Positions 35,956 through 47,305 of a DNA stretch of 57,445 bases are shown piece by piece (position 1 is the first letter of the stretch; every line of letters begins with the position of its first letter). The notes under the pieces are model-generated. The model had not been told where the DNA came from, made no database searches, and was given only the letters and a program-made list of their open reading frames with translations. This DNA comes from Spirulina sp. CS-785/01 (GTDB taxonomy: Bacteria > Cyanobacteriota > Cyanobacteriia > Cyanobacteriales > Spirulinaceae). The position numbers and the translations under genes were made by a program. Location of the stretch: NCBI RefSeq assembly GCF_028330525.1, contig NZ_JAQMSD010000075.1:1-57445 (forward strand), read 5' to 3'.

Positions 35956-38001
35956 ATGCTCGAAGAACCATTAAAAATACTGCTAGTTGAAGATGACGAA
36001 GTTGACCGTATGGCCGTCGATCGCGCATTAAAAAAAGCCGGATGGCAAGGTAAGATCATAGAAAGCGAAACCTGTCAGGACGCGATCGCACTCCTACAAA
36101 ACACCCCCTTCGACTGCCTATTCTCCGACTACCGTCTCCCCGACGGAACAGCATTAGACCTCCTCGCCTACCTCGAAACCCAACCCCTGCGCGTCCCCCT
36201 CGTCGTCCTCACCGGACAGGGAGACGAACAAATCGCCGTACAATTAATGAAAGCAGGGGCCTCAGACTACTTAGCCAAAAGTCAACTCTCCCCCGAATGT
36301 TTAGCCAGAACCCTCTGTAGTGCCGTCCGTCTCCATCGGGCCGAACAGGAAGCCCAACAAGCCAACCAACGACTCTACGAAAGCGAAGAACGGTATCGCC
36401 TCGTCTTGGAAGGGTCAAACGATGGGATTTGGGATTGGGACATCAAAGACGGGGTAATTTATGCCAATGACCGTTTATTAGAAATGGTGGGGATGCAGAC
36501 CCCCGAACAAGGGCTTCCTTTCGCCCTTGAAAGCCTCGATCAGCCCTCTCATCCCCTCTTTTGGAAATTTCACCCCGAAGACCGAGAACAGCTTGTCAGA
36601 GCCATAAAACGCCACCTCTACGACAACCTTGATCTGGAGGTAGAATTTCGCATCCTCCACTCCAGTCAAGAATATCGCTACTGTATCGCCAGAGGGAAAG
36701 CGCAACGGAACAAACAGGGAAAACCCGTCCGACTAGCGGGGACGGTGACAGATATTACCGAACGGAAACGGAGTGAGGAGCGATCGCGCTTTTTAGCCTC
36801 AGCCACCACCCTCCTCTCCTCCTCCCTCGACTACGAAACCACCCTAAAAACCCTCGCCCACCTCATTGTCCCCGATCTCGCCGATTGGTGTACCATCAAC
36901 CTCGCAGACACCGAAAACACCCCCCGTCTCATTGCCGTCGCCCACACTGATCCCGATAAAGAATCCCTCGTCTGGAAACTGCAACAAGAAAACCGCACCC
37001 CTCAAACTAATTATGTCTTCGACACCGGAGAATCATTAGGCGGTTATTATGTCTGCAAAGGATCAATGGCCCTAATTGCCTTTAATGAAGAACAACGGAA
37101 ACTCTTTCGAGAATTACAATGTCACTCCTATATTTGCGTTCCCCTCTGGACAAGAGAGCAAATTATTGGCTCAATTTTATGTGTTTGGGGGCATACCCCC
37201 CGCAGTTATACCGAAGCAGATTTAAAACTCATTGAAGACTTAGCCTATCGGGCTGCCTTCGCCATCGAAAATGCCAGATTATATAAAGAAGCACAAGAAG
37301 CAGCGAGAATTAAATCCCAATTTCTAGCGTTAATGTCCCACGAATTACGCACCCCCATGAATGCCATTATTGGCTTTTCTCAAGTGTTACTCCGGCAAAG
37401 ATCAGGAAAACTCGCGCCCCAACAGGTTTCTATGATTGAACGAATCCATAATAATGGCAAAAACTTATTATCTTTAATCAGTGACATTTTAGACCTATCT
37501 AAAATTGAAGCGAACCGCTTTGAATTGAAGCCAGAACCCCTTAATTTAGTGCAACTTATTGCCACTACTTTAGACAGTTTGAGACCCCTTGCAGATGAAA
37601 AAAAGATTAAACTGCGCTTTGCTTCAACCGTAGAAGAAATTGAAATTCATAATGACCGCGATCGCTTGCGACAAATTCTCATTAATCTGCTCTCCAATGC
37701 CATCAAATTTACCCAAGAAGGTCATGTCACTGTCACCCTAGAAACCCCTTGTCCAAAAACCCTACAACTCACCGTAGAAGACACAGGAATTGGCATTACT
37801 CCCGAAGATCAAGTTAATATTTTTCAAGAATTTTATCAAGTAGATCAAACCAGCACCCGGCAATATTCTGGCTCAGGATTAGGATTAGCCATTACTAAAT
37901 CCTTAGTGGAATTAATGGGAGGAGAAATCACCTTAGACAGTCAAGTCAATGTCGGGACAACCTTTCGCGTGAAACTCCCCGTCAAAGTCCAAATTGCTTA
38001 A
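35956..38001 (+). CDS. REC-PAS-GAF hybrid sensor histidine kinase
   Basis: 681 residues, cytosolic. N-terminal receiver (LLVEDDEVDRMAV, Asp58 in FSDYRLPDG), coiled coil, PAS about 145-275 (RLVLEGSNDGIWDWDIKDGV), GAF about 290-440, HisKA with His462 ([18 protein letters not shown]) and HATPase with NLLSNAIKF, DTGIGITPED and GSGLGLAITKSL. The N-terminal receiver suggests that it is itself controlled by phosphorylation, perhaps within a relay with the neighbouring kinases. Confidence 0.93.
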   Translation: MLEEPLKILLVEDDEVDRMAVDRALKKAGWQGKIIESETCQDAIALLQNTPFDCLFSDYRLPDGTALDLLAYLETQPLRVPLVVLTGQGDEQIAVQLMKAGASDYLAKSQLSPECLARTLCSAVRLHRAEQEAQQANQRLYESEERYRLVLEGSNDGIWDWDIKDGVIYANDRLLEMVGMQTPEQGLPFALESLDQPSHPLFWKFHPEDREQLVRAIKRHLYDNLDLEVEFRILHSSQEYRYCIARGKAQRNKQGKPVRLAGTVTDITERKRSEERSRFLASATTLLSSSLDYETTLKTLAHLIVPDLADWCTINLADTENTPRLIAVAHTDPDKESLVWKLQQENRTPQTNYVFDTGESLGGYYVCKGSMALIAFNEEQRKLFRELQCHSYICVPLWTREQIIGSILCVWGHTPRSYTEADLKLIEDLAYRAAFAIENARLYKEAQEAARIKSQFLALMSHELRTPMNAIIGFSQVLLRQRSGKLAPQQVSMIERIHNNGKNLLSLISDILDLSKIEANRFELKPEPLNLVQLIATTLDSLRPLADEKKIKLRFASTVEEIEIHNDRDRLRQILINLLSNAIKFTQEGHVTVTLETPCPKTLQLTVEDTGIGITPEDQVNIFQEFYQVDQTSTRQYSGSGLGLAITKSLVELMGGEITLDSQVNVGTTFRVKLPVKVQIA

Positions 38002-38090
38002 TTTACGGTAAGCATTCAGCATTCAGCATCCCCGCAGAGAAAACACGCTCACCCACTCCGGTTGAATACTGCTGAATACTTCTGTCTATC

Positions 38091-38140
38091 AACCCGTTAA
38101 ACACGGGTTTCAGCTATTAGCCTTGGGTTTTAACCCAAGG
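38091..38140. repeat. Pair of small palindromes in the gap between kinases
   Basis: AACCCGT/ACGGGTT (38091-38109) followed by the perfect CCTTGGGTT-TT-AACCCAAGG (38121-38140), joined by TTCAGCTATTAG. This composite resembles dispersed palindromic elements seen in many cyanobacterial genomes. It could also act as a transcript stabiliser or weak terminator. Only this copy is seen in the window. The rest of 38002-38228 holds a few CATTCAG repeats and nothing else. Confidence 0.7.
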
Positions 38141-38228
38141 CATATAAAGGTAGCGTCCTGCTCCCCTCAACCCAAGACAAGCCTCAACGGTTAAATTAGA
38201 GTAGAACCCTAACAACTCCTATCCTAAA

Positions 38229-41200
38229 ATGTCCCCAAGCCCTCTCCCTAAAAAGCCCTCCCTCCTTCGCAAAATTCCCCTTCGTACAGTGTTAATTGTG
38301 CCGTTTGTGATGCAGTTGGTGGGAACAGTGGGATTAGTGGGCTATTTATCCTATCGGAGTGGTCAACAAGCAGTGGCAGATTTAGCCAATCAGTTAATTG
38401 AGGAAAAAGGCGATCGCGTCTTTGCCCATCTCGAAGACTACCTACAAACCGCCCAAACCGTCAACCAACTCAACCTAGAAGCCATCAAACTCGGTGTCAT
38501 TGATCTCGATAACTTCCAACAACTCGGCCAGTATTTTTGGCAACAAATCGCCCTCTATGACCTCTCCTATATTAACTATGGCAATCCCAACCAAGAATTT
38601 ATCGGGGCAGGATATGGTCGCTTTGGGTTAACCATTGGGGAAGTCAAGTTAAACCACATGGGGACTATGTATGTCTATGAAACCGATAACCAAGGGAAAC
38701 GCATCAAACCCCCAGTCGCCATTCGAGAAGGAGCAAACCCCGTAGGAGACTGGTACACACAAGCCTTAGACGGGAAACATCCCATTTGGACTGCCGTATA
38801 TAACTGGCCCAGTGTACCCGAAAAAATCTCCATCTCCGCCAGTGTCCCCGTCTATGATCAGCAAGAACAACTTTTAGGCGTATTAGGGATTGATCTCAGC
38901 TTGTCCGATATCAGCGAATTTTTAAAAACCCTAGAAATTGGACAATCCGGCAAAGTCTTCATCATAGAACGCTCTGGGTTACTGGTAGCCCATTCCAGCA
39001 CCGCCAAACCCTATCAACTGGTCGAAGGGAAAGCCGAACGATTATCCGCCACCCAAATGGCTGATCCCCTCATTCAATCCACCGCCAAGGCCATTATCGA
39101 GGAATTTGGCGAGTTTGCCGCCATTTCCTCCCCGCAACCAATGACCTTTTCAGAAAATCAGCAACGGCATTTCACCCAACTGATTCCCTATCAAGATGAT
39201 TATGGCCTCGATTGGCTAATTGTAGTAACAGTGCCAGAATCCGACTTTATGGGGCAAATTGTGGCCAATGGACGGAAAACCCTCTGGCTGTGCGGTTTTG
39301 CCTTCATAGGATCAGTCTTGATTGGGGCCTTGGTAGCCCACAGGATTAGTCAACCTCTGTTGCGTCTCAAAGCATCAGCAAACACCATTGCTTCCGGGAA
39401 TTTAGACGAGACAATCACCCCAGAAGGCATTGGCAGTGTTTATGATCTTAGCCAAGCATTTACTTGGATGCAGCAACAATTAAAAGATTCTTTTACCGCC
39501 TTGAATGATAGTCAAAAACAGATCGAGACCATTATTCAAAGTATCCCCATAGGCGTTGGGGTTTTCGATCATCAAGGCCAGTTATTACTCATCAATGCCA
39601 CCGGAAAAGCTATCTTTCAAGACAACACCCCCAACGCCCCTCTCAACCAACTCAGTACAGCCTATCAACTCTTTCAAGCGGGAACAGACACCTTTTATCC
39701 CACAGAACAATTACCCATTGTACGCGCCCTACAGGGGGAAACAGTACACAGTGAAGATATTGAAATCCAGGTGAACGGAAAACGCATTCCCCTTGAAGTC
39801 GATGCTGCACCCATTCTTAACTCCCAAGGGGAAATTCTCTATGCAGTGAATGTCTTTCAGGATATCCGCCAACGCAAAGAAATCGAAACTCTCCTCAAAA
39901 ATTATAACCACCAACTCGAACAGGCCGTCCAAGAAAAAACCGCCGAACTACAAACCGCCAAAGAAGACGCAGAAGCCGCCAACCGCGCCAAAAGTTCCTT
40001 TCTTGCCAACATGAGTCACGAACTACGCACCCCCCTCAACGCGATTTTAGGTTATCCCCAACTTCTCCTCAATAGTCCCACTCTCGCCCCCCAAGATCGA
40101 GACTACATCCAGATTATTGAACGCAGTGGGGAGTATTTACTCAGTTTAATCAATCAAATTCTCGATTTATCCAAAATTGAAGCAGGCCGCATGACTTTAA
40201 ACCTCAGTCCCCTGAAACTCCACAAAATGCTAGAGGAAATTAAGGTCATGTTAAACCCCAAAGCCGAGGCCAAAAACTTAACTCTGCACATTGACCATCA
40301 CCCCGATGTCCCCAATATCATCCAAACCGATGGCGTTAAGTTGCAACAAGTTTTAGTGAACTTACTGAATAATGCCCTGAAATTTACCGAACAAGGGTCT
40401 GTCACCCTCAGCGTTACTTTTGCCGAAGATAAAACTGATCATCTTCATTTTACCGTAGCCGATACTGGGGTGGGCATTGCCCCTGAAGAACAAGAGTATT
40501 TATTTGAATCTTTTGTGCAAACTGAAAGTGGCCGTCAGAGTCAAGAAGGGACCGGGTTAGGACTCGCTATTAGTCATAAATTTGTCGCCCTCATGGGGGG
40601 AGAATTGACCGTAGAAAGTACCCTCGGAGAGGGAACAACCTTTCAGTTTGATCTTCCCTTTATTCAGGGACAACAAAACTCCACCAGTCATCAATCCCTC
40701 AAAACGGTTCGGGTTCAACTAACGCCCCATCAACCTCCACCGAAAATTCTGGTGGTTGACGATAACCCCTCGAATCGAGAAATTTTAGTCACTTTACTGA
40801 CCAATTGGGGATGTCTCATCCAAGAAGCCGATAATGGAGAAACTGCTATTTTGCAATGGCAGAAATGGCAGCCAGATTTAATTTTTATGGATATCCAAAT
40901 GCCTAAGTTAAGCGGCATTGAAGCCACACAGTATATTCAATCTCAACATCAATTTTCTATTCCCAAAATTATTGCTATTACTGCCAGTGTTTTTGAAGAA
41001 GAACGGGAAAATATTTTAAAAGCGGGGTGTGATGATTGTATTCGTAAACCCTTTAAACCACAAGAAATTATAGATTGTTTAATTCGTCATTTAAATTTGC
41101 AGTTTCAAGAAAAAGATTTCGCTTTTTTTGGGTCAAAAACTGATTCTGTGAACGCTCAACCCCCGTCTCCTGAAAAAAGTCAATCTCTGCGCATTCTCTT

Positions 41201-41567
41201 AGCTGAAGATAACGACGTGAATCAAAAGATGGCTTTACTCTATCTCAAAAAATTAGGCTACGAGGCGGAAACGGTCAAAACTGGGTTAGAAGTCCTCTAT
41301 AAACTGGCCGAACACCCCTATGATGTGGTTTTTATGGATATCCAAATGCCAGATATGGATGGATTAGAAGCGACTCGTCACCTTCGTCAACATTTTCCAA
41401 AACATGAACAACCCTATGTTATTGCCATGACCGCTAGTAATGAAGAAAGTGATCAAATTGCCTGTCGGGAAGCGGGGATGGATGACTATCTCACAAAACC
41501 CTTAAAGCTAGAAAAACTGCAACAAGCTCTCCATCTCTTGAGTAATGTAGTGCGAGCGAAAAAGTAG
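38229..41567 (+). CDS. Cache-HAMP-PAS hybrid histidine kinase with two receivers (copy 1)
   Basis: 1112 residues. Membrane helix about 18-40, periplasmic dCache-like sensor about 45-345 ([31 protein letters not shown]), second helix about 355-375, HAMP about 376-425, PAS about 435-550, HisKA with His597 ([12 protein letters not shown]), HATPase with NLLNNALKF and [11 protein letters not shown], then two receivers with Asp888 (IFMDIQMPK) and Asp1037 (VFMDIQMPD). No HPt domain is present, so a separate phosphotransfer protein or direct output is implied. The next gene is a close paralogue only 40 bases downstream. Confidence 0.94.
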   Translation: MSPSPLPKKPSLLRKIPLRTVLIVPFVMQLVGTVGLVGYLSYRSGQQAVADLANQLIEEKGDRVFAHLEDYLQTAQTVNQLNLEAIKLGVIDLDNFQQLGQYFWQQIALYDLSYINYGNPNQEFIGAGYGRFGLTIGEVKLNHMGTMYVYETDNQGKRIKPPVAIREGANPVGDWYTQALDGKHPIWTAVYNWPSVPEKISISASVPVYDQQEQLLGVLGIDLSLSDISEFLKTLEIGQSGKVFIIERSGLLVAHSSTAKPYQLVEGKAERLSATQMADPLIQSTAKAIIEEFGEFAAISSPQPMTFSENQQRHFTQLIPYQDDYGLDWLIVVTVPESDFMGQIVANGRKTLWLCGFAFIGSVLIGALVAHRISQPLLRLKASANTIASGNLDETITPEGIGSVYDLSQAFTWMQQQLKDSFTALNDSQKQIETIIQSIPIGVGVFDHQGQLLLINATGKAIFQDNTPNAPLNQLSTAYQLFQAGTDTFYPTEQLPIVRALQGETVHSEDIEIQVNGKRIPLEVDAAPILNSQGEILYAVNVFQDIRQRKEIETLLKNYNHQLEQAVQEKTAELQTAKEDAEAANRAKSSFLANMSHELRTPLNAILGYPQLLLNSPTLAPQDRDYIQIIERSGEYLLSLINQILDLSKIEAGRMTLNLSPLKLHKMLEEIKVMLNPKAEAKNLTLHIDHHPDVPNIIQTDGVKLQQVLVNLLNNALKFTEQGSVTLSVTFAEDKTDHLHFTVADTGVGIAPEEQEYLFESFVQTESGRQSQEGTGLGLAISHKFVALMGGELTVESTLGEGTTFQFDLPFIQGQQNSTSHQSLKTVRVQLTPHQPPPKILVVDDNPSNREILVTLLTNWGCLIQEADNGETAILQWQKWQPDLIFMDIQMPKLSGIEATQYIQSQHQFSIPKIIAITASVFEEERENILKAGCDDCIRKPFKPQEIIDCLIRHLNLQFQEKDFAFFGSKTDSVNAQPPSPEKSQSLRILLAEDNDVNQKMALLYLKKLGYEAETVKTGLEVLYKLAEHPYDVVFMDIQMPDMDGLEATRHLRQHFPKHEQPYVIAMTASNEESDQIACREAGMDDYLTKPLKLEKLQQALHLLSNVVRAKK

Positions 41568-41607
41568 GGTTATATTAGAGGAGACTTGAACTCTAAGAGT
41601 AACGACA

Positions 41608-44600
41608 ATGCCCTCAATGCCTCCTCAACCTTGGTTACATCGCTTTCGCAAACTCCCTATTCGTGGGGTTTTAATCGTACCGTTTGTAGTCCAGTTGCTG
41701 GGAACGGTGGGACTGGTGGGCTATTTATCCTATAGGAGTGGACAAGAGGCAGTACAAAATCTGTCTCAACGGTTGATGGAGGAAGTGGGAAAACGAGTGG
41801 ATTTATATCTTCAGCAACAACTCTGGGAGGCCATTCACCTTAATCAGATGAATGTGAAAGCGGTTCAAACTCAAGGGGTTGATCTGGAGAATTTAGGGGA
41901 GATTGAGCGATTATTGTGGGAGAGATTACACCAACTTGACACGGTGAGTAGTGTTTTGTTGGGACAACCGGATGGGGCATTTCGTGCGGTCAATTGGAGT
42001 GGCATTAAACCGGGGCAGATTGAGGGGGTTTTTGCCAATCCCGATCAACCCACACGGGTGGTGATTGATATTTTAGATGAGAAGGGCGATCGCACAGAAC
42101 GTCTCACGGTCATTGAACCCCTACGAGTGCAAAATCGGCCTTGGTATCGGGGGGCAGTGCGCGATCGCCGCCTAGGCTGGACAACCCCCTTTCAAATTGG
42201 CACAACCCCCCAATTAGCCGTGAGTGCCTATGCCCCTATGTATGATGACCAAAACCGCTTACAAGGAGTATTTGCCGTCAACTTAGCCTTTAGCCATGTA
42301 CAAACCTTTCTTCAGTCTCTCGATCTCTGTTCGGGATGTCGCGTAGTGATTATAGACGATACCGGACAATTGATCGCCACTTCCACCGAAACCCCTCCCT
42401 TTCTCTTACCAGACCAACCCAACCAAGATGGAACGTATCAGGGGAAGTTTAAACGCCTCAAACCCTCTGAAAGTTCTGATCCCGCTATTGCAGCAGCCGC
42501 CCAACATTGGCAACAGTTAGGAGTCACCCACCAACCCTTAGAACAATCAAGTTTTCAGGTTCAACAGGAACAATATTGGGTCTCTTTAACCCCCTTACTG
42601 CTGCAAAGAGATATCCCCTATCCCGACTGGAAAATTGCAATCATTGTCCCCCAGAGGGAATTTATGGCAGAAATTAACGCCAATACCCATCGCACGATTC
42701 TCTTGTGTAGTTTAGCCTTTCTGGGGTCAGTGGCATTAGGGGGATTAACCAGTCGTTGGATTAGTCGGCCTTTAGCCCGGTTAAAAGAATCCGCAGAAGC
42801 GATCGCATCTGGCCAACTAGAAGTCAGTATAACCTCCCAAGGAACAGGTAGCGTTTACGATCTTAGTCTCGCCTTCATGCAAATGCAGCAGCAGTTAAAA
42901 GATTCATTTCACGCGCTACATGAAAACCACCAAAAATTAACCACCATTTTAGAAAATATTCCCATGGGAGTGGGGGTATTTGATCAACAGGGTCATTTAA
43001 TATTAGTCAATCGTTGGGCCCGGGAACTATTCCAAGGCCATACTCCCGATGCGTCTCCAGAGGACATGAGTACCGCGTATCAAGTGTATCAAGCCGACAC
43101 GGATAACCTCTATCCTACCCAAGACCTGCCCGTTGTGCGGGCCTTACAGGGACAAACCACCCAAGTTAATGATCTAGAAATTGTCGTGAATGGCCAACGC
43201 ATCCCCCTCGAAGTGTACGCGGCCCCAGTCTGGAATGAACAAGGGGACGTGATCTGTGCTGTGAATGTCTTTCAGGATATCCGCCCACGCAAGCAAATCG
43301 AAACCCTCCTCAAAAACTATAACCACCAACTCGAACAGGCCGTCGAAACCAAAACCGCCGAACTACAAACCGCCAAAGAAGACGCAGAAGCCGCCAACCG
43401 CGCCAAAAGTTCCTTTCTTGCCAACATGAGTCACGAACTACGCACCCCCCTCAACGCCATTCTAGGCTATCCCCAACTTCTCCTCAATAGTCCCACTCTC
43501 GCCCCCCAAGATCGGGATTATATTGCAACCATTGAACGCAGTGGGGAATATTTACTCAGTTTAATCAATCAAATTTTAGATTTATCCAAAATTGAAGCAG
43601 GCCGCATGACTTTAAACCTCAGCAACCTGAAACTCCACCAAATGCTAGAGGAAATTAACGTCATGTTACACCCCAAAGCCGAGGCCAAAGGCTTAAATCT
43701 GCACATTGACTATCATCCCGATGTCCCCAACTTAATTCAAACCGATGGCGTTAAGTTGCAACAAGTCCTAGTCAACTTACTTAATAATGCCCTAAAATTC
43801 ACCGAACAAGGCTCTGTCACCCTCAGCGTTACCCTCGCCGAAGATAAAACTGATCATCTTCATTTTACCGTAGCTGATACTGGGGTAGGCATTGCCCCAG
43901 AAGAACAAGAGTATTTATTTGAATCTTTTGTGCAAACCGAAAGTGGCCGTCAGAGTCAACAAGGGACTGGGTTAGGACTCGCTATTAGTCATAAATTTGT
44001 CACCCTCATGGGGGGAGAATTGACCTTAGAAAGTACCCTCGGAGAGGGAACAACTTTTCAGTTTGCTCTTCCCTTTATGCAAGGAAAATGGACAACAGAC
44101 GGTAGCGAATTGTTAAAACAAGCGTTCAAACTGCAACTGACTCCCAACCAAACTCCACCGAAAATCCTCGTTGTTGATGATAACTCATCTAATCGAACCA
44201 TCTTAGTCACCTTATTAAAAAATTGGGGCTTTATTGTCGAAGAAGCTGATAATGGAGCAACCGCCCTCACCCAATGGCAACAAGGGCAACCGGATTTAAT
44301 TTTTATGGATATCCGAATGCCCCAAGTTAATGGCATTGAAGCCACAAAAACCATTCACGCTCAAACCTCCACAACTGCTCCTAAAATTATTGCACTAACT
44401 GCCAGTGTTTTTGAAGAAGAACGAGCCAATATTCTCGCTTCGGGATGCGATGACTTTATTCGCAAACCTTTTAAACAACAAGACATTATAGACTGTTTAA
44501 CTCATCATCTTAATCTTCAATTTCAAGAAATAATCCCCCTTGACTCATCCTCCTCTAATTCTCCACCAGAAACCAAAGAATCATCTCCCGAAAAAGGCCA

Positions 44601-44970
44601 ACCCCTGCAAATTCTTTTAGCCGAAGATAACCCAGTGAATCAAAAAATGGCCCTACTTTATCTCAAAAAAATCGGCTACGAGGCCGAAACCGCAAAAACC
44701 GGCTTAGAAGTCCTCTACAAACTCGCAGAAAAGCCCTATAATTTAGTTTTAATGGATATCCAAATGCCGGATATGGATGGCTTAGAAGCTACTCGACAAA
44801 TTCGCCAACATTTTCCCCAAAATGAACAACCCCGTATTATTGCCATGACGGCTAGTGATGATGAGAGTGATAAGATAGCCTGTCAAGAAGCGGGAATGGA
44901 CGAGTATATCATGAAACCGTTAAAATTGGAAATTCTTAGACAAACTTTGTTCCAAAATAACCCTTCTTGA
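41608..44970 (+). CDS. Cache-HAMP-PAS hybrid histidine kinase with two receivers (copy 2)
   Basis: 1120 residues with the same layout as the preceding gene: helix, dCache-like sensor ([20 protein letters not shown]), helix, HAMP, PAS, HisKA with His609, HATPase, receivers with Asp901 (IFMDIRMPQ) and Asp1050 (VLMDIQMPD). The sensor half has diverged strongly from copy 1, while the kinase core is nearly identical at the DNA level (for example around 43303-43560 against 39885-40140). This fits tandem duplication followed by ligand-domain divergence and core homogenisation. Confidence 0.94.
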   Translation: MPSMPPQPWLHRFRKLPIRGVLIVPFVVQLLGTVGLVGYLSYRSGQEAVQNLSQRLMEEVGKRVDLYLQQQLWEAIHLNQMNVKAVQTQGVDLENLGEIERLLWERLHQLDTVSSVLLGQPDGAFRAVNWSGIKPGQIEGVFANPDQPTRVVIDILDEKGDRTERLTVIEPLRVQNRPWYRGAVRDRRLGWTTPFQIGTTPQLAVSAYAPMYDDQNRLQGVFAVNLAFSHVQTFLQSLDLCSGCRVVIIDDTGQLIATSTETPPFLLPDQPNQDGTYQGKFKRLKPSESSDPAIAAAAQHWQQLGVTHQPLEQSSFQVQQEQYWVSLTPLLLQRDIPYPDWKIAIIVPQREFMAEINANTHRTILLCSLAFLGSVALGGLTSRWISRPLARLKESAEAIASGQLEVSITSQGTGSVYDLSLAFMQMQQQLKDSFHALHENHQKLTTILENIPMGVGVFDQQGHLILVNRWARELFQGHTPDASPEDMSTAYQVYQADTDNLYPTQDLPVVRALQGQTTQVNDLEIVVNGQRIPLEVYAAPVWNEQGDVICAVNVFQDIRPRKQIETLLKNYNHQLEQAVETKTAELQTAKEDAEAANRAKSSFLANMSHELRTPLNAILGYPQLLLNSPTLAPQDRDYIATIERSGEYLLSLINQILDLSKIEAGRMTLNLSNLKLHQMLEEINVMLHPKAEAKGLNLHIDYHPDVPNLIQTDGVKLQQVLVNLLNNALKFTEQGSVTLSVTLAEDKTDHLHFTVADTGVGIAPEEQEYLFESFVQTESGRQSQQGTGLGLAISHKFVTLMGGELTLESTLGEGTTFQFALPFMQGKWTTDGSELLKQAFKLQLTPNQTPPKILVVDDNSSNRTILVTLLKNWGFIVEEADNGATALTQWQQGQPDLIFMDIRMPQVNGIEATKTIHAQTSTTAPKIIALTASVFEEERANILASGCDDFIRKPFKQQDIIDCLTHHLNLQFQEIIPLDSSSSNSPPETKESSPEKGQPLQILLAEDNPVNQKMALLYLKKIGYEAETAKTGLEVLYKLAEKPYNLVLMDIQMPDMDGLEATRQIRQHFPQNEQPRIIAMTASDDESDKIACQEAGMDEYIMKPLKLEILRQTLFQNNPS

Positions 44971-45039
44971 AAAACTCAGATTTTCGGGCATTTCGCCCCC
45001 TCTGCCAGCAAAAATCGCCAATAACTAAATAAAGGGAAA

Positions 45040-45080
45040 AAGCGTCTGGGAGTCTTGCCATGTTTCGACCCCAAACGCTT
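45040..45080. other. Imperfect inverted repeat after the kinase genes
   Basis: AAGCGTCTGGG at 45040-45050 pairs with CCCAAACGCTT at 45070-45080 with one mismatch and a 19-base loop. Read on the minus strand it is followed by TTTTTCCC, which looks terminator-like, but no leftward gene ends here. On the plus strand it could be a weak 3' structure of the kinase transcript. The gap 44971-45212 holds nothing else. Confidence 0.45.
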
Positions 45081-45212
45081 CTTCTCACTTTCTCCTCACA
45101 CTCACTTGTATAAAAAATTAACATAAGTCTGTTGATTGTCAACCCCCTTCTTTTGAGAAAGCAAAAAATTGTACAATCAACAATGCGCTCAATTACTCAA
45201 AAATAAGTCGTC

Positions 45213-46136
45213 ATGCAGCCAAAAGTTATTATTCATGGTGGGGCCGGGAGTTCCCTGCAAGGGAAAGGGGGACTAGAGGCGGTCCGAACATCGCTACACA
45301 AAATTGTCCAAGCGGTGTATGAAGTACTCACTCAAGGGGGAAGTGCGACTGATGCAGTTATTTTAGGCTGTCAACTGCTCGAAGATGAACCGCGTTTTAA
45401 TGCGGGGACCGGTTCGGTTCTCCAGTCGGACGGCCAAATTCGCATGAGTGCTTCGTTGATGGATGGGACGAAACAACGGTTTAGCGGTGCAATTAATGTA
45501 TCGCGGATTAAAAATCCCATTGAGTTGGCGAAATTCTTACAGAATGAAAGCGATCGCGTGTTATCGGACTATGGTGCAGCCGAATTAGTCCGAGAATTAC
45601 AATTCCCAGTTCATAACCCGTTAACGGATTTACGTTTAAACGAATGGTTACAAGACCGCAAGGATAATGTTAAACGAGACATGGCCAACGTCGTCGCAGA
45701 GGAGGAAGCGGGACGAGGAACGATTGGAGTGGTGGCCTTAGATCAAAACGGCCAGATCGCTGCGGGAACGTCCACAGGAGGGAAAGGGTTTGAACGGATA
45801 GGTCGAGTGAGTGATTCGGCTATGCCTGCGGGAAATTATGCTACAACGAAGGCCGGGGTAAGTTGTACGGGAATTGGTGAAGATATCATCGAGGAATGTT
45901 TAGCCGCCAAAATCGTCATCCGCGTCACCGATGGGTTATCCTTAGCCCAGGCCATGGAACGGTCGATTCAGGAATCAGTCCAAAATAAGCGAGATTTAGG
46001 CGCGATTTCCATTGATGCAACAGGTGCGATCGCGTGGGGAAAAAGCTGTGAAGTCCTCCTGGCCGCCTATCATAACGGCACAGCAATTAACGATACGCTA
46101 GAATGCAACCCAACGGATTTAGTGGGGAATGGATGA
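45213..46136 (+). CDS. Isoaspartyl peptidase / plant-type L-asparaginase
   Basis: 307-residue N-terminal nucleophile hydrolase precursor (IHGGAGSS at the start, GTGSVLQSDG). Autocleavage before Thr170 in GRGTIGVVALD would give the alpha and beta subunits; the beta part has STGGKGFERIGRVSDSAMPAG and CTGIGEDIIE. It removes beta-aspartyl (isoaspartyl) dipeptides and can hydrolyse asparagine, and in cyanobacteria also serves cyanophycin breakdown products. Length and motifs are complete. Confidence 0.93.
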   Translation: MQPKVIIHGGAGSSLQGKGGLEAVRTSLHKIVQAVYEVLTQGGSATDAVILGCQLLEDEPRFNAGTGSVLQSDGQIRMSASLMDGTKQRFSGAINVSRIKNPIELAKFLQNESDRVLSDYGAAELVRELQFPVHNPLTDLRLNEWLQDRKDNVKRDMANVVAEEEAGRGTIGVVALDQNGQIAAGTSTGGKGFERIGRVSDSAMPAGNYATTKAGVSCTGIGEDIIEECLAAKIVIRVTDGLSLAQAMERSIQESVQNKRDLGAISIDATGAIAWGKSCEVLLAAYHNGTAINDTLECNPTDLVGNG

Positions 46137-46147
46137 ATAATGCCCTT

Positions 46148-46195
46148 TTGTGAATTGTGAATTGTAAATTGTGAATTGTAAATTGTGAATTGACC
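46148..46195. repeat. Short tandem repeat (GTGAATTGTAAATT)
   Basis: Alternating GTGAATT and GTAAATT units fill the gap between the peptidase and the deacetylase-like gene, up to just before the latter's ATG, and probably include its ribosome-binding region, which is weak. Confidence 0.88.
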
Positions 46196-46198
46196 AAA

Positions 46199-47113
46199 AT
46201 GTTCCCAATCATTTATTCTGACCGCTTTCTCGAACATAAACCGAGTCGATATCACCCGGAATGCCCAGAACGCTTAACCGCCATTGTAGAGGCATTACAG
46301 AGCGTTCCTTGGTCTGACCGCATCGACTGGCAAACCCCCACCCCCATCGACCAGCGAGAAGTGTTACCTTGGCTAGAGAAAGTCCACAGCGAGAAATATT
46401 TAACCCTCGTTCGCACCATTGCAGAACGAGGAGGGGGGATGTTGGATGCAGACACCTATATTGCCCCAGAGAGCTACGACGTGGCATTATTAGCCATCAG
46501 TGCATGGTTTGATGGGGTTGACCGGGTGTTAAGCACCCATAACCCCGCCTTTGTTTTAGCACGTCCTCCTGGTCATCATGCCGAAGCAACCACAGGGATG
46601 GGGTTTTGTCTGTTTTCTAATGCTGCGATCGCAGCCCATTATGCCCTAGAAAAGCCTAATATTAACAAAGTTGCTATCCTAGATTGGGACGTTCACCACG
46701 GCAACGGAACACAGCACATCGTCGAAAACAACCCCCACATTGCCTACTGTTCCTTTCATCAATTCCCCTGTTATCCCGGCACAGGACGAGACACCGAAAC
46801 CGGAATGCACAATAACGTGCTAAACTTCCCCATGAGTGCAGGCAGCACCTTCGAGGACTATCACCCCCTTTTCACCGAACAAGTTCTCCCCTTCCTACGA
46901 CAATTTGAACCCGATTTATTAATCGTCAGTGCCGGATTTGACGCACATCACAACGACCCCCTAGCAGGCGTTTCCTTAAAATCCGAAGACTATCAAGCCT
47001 TCACCCAACTGTTATTACCCCTAACCCGTTGTATCTTATTCGGATTAGAAGGCGGTTATGATTTAGAAGCCTTACCCCAATCCGTCATTGCAACCATTGA
47101 AGGGTGTTTTTAA
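46199..47113 (+). CDS. Histone deacetylase family protein (deacetylase/amidohydrolase)
   Basis: 304 residues from the ATG at 46199; a TTG three codons earlier is possible. Class II-type histone-deacetylase fold with YHPECPERL, ARPPGHHAEATTGMGFCLFSN, the zinc-binding LDWDVHHGNGTQ, SAGFDAHHNDPLAG and LEGGYDLEAL. The two His, the two Asp ligands and the ligand His in DVHHG are all present, so an active zinc or iron amidohydrolase is expected. Bacterial members deacetylate polyamines or acyl-lysines; the substrate here is unknown. Confidence 0.93.
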   Translation: MFPIIYSDRFLEHKPSRYHPECPERLTAIVEALQSVPWSDRIDWQTPTPIDQREVLPWLEKVHSEKYLTLVRTIAERGGGMLDADTYIAPESYDVALLAISAWFDGVDRVLSTHNPAFVLARPPGHHAEATTGMGFCLFSNAAIAAHYALEKPNINKVAILDWDVHHGNGTQHIVENNPHIAYCSFHQFPCYPGTGRDTETGMHNNVLNFPMSAGSTFEDYHPLFTEQVLPFLRQFEPDLLIVSAGFDAHHNDPLAGVSLKSEDYQAFTQLLLPLTRCILFGLEGGYDLEALPQSVIATIEGCF

Positions 47114-47116
47114 GTT

Positions 47117-47305
47117 TTTGTTATTTGTTATTTGTTGTTTGTTCTTAGTTCTTTGTTCCTTGTTGCGATTCGACTTACTCCTTTGTGTTCTTTGTGTCTT
47201 TGTGGTTTGTGTCTTTGTGGTTTGTGTTCTTTGTGGTTTGTGTTCTTTGTGGTTTGTGTCTTTGTGGTTTGTGTCTTTGTGGTTTGTGTCTTTGTGGTTG
47301 ACCAA
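47117..47305. repeat. Long short-tandem-repeat array (TTTGTTATTTG and TTTGTGGTTTGTGTC units)
   Basis: After the deacetylase-like gene the sequence is made of TTTGTT/CTTTGT units and then at least six copies of a 15-base unit of the type CTTTGTGGTTTGTGT. It ends exactly at the convergent ADP-ribosylglycohydrolase stop. Frames running through it on both strands are artefacts of the repeat. Confidence 0.94.
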
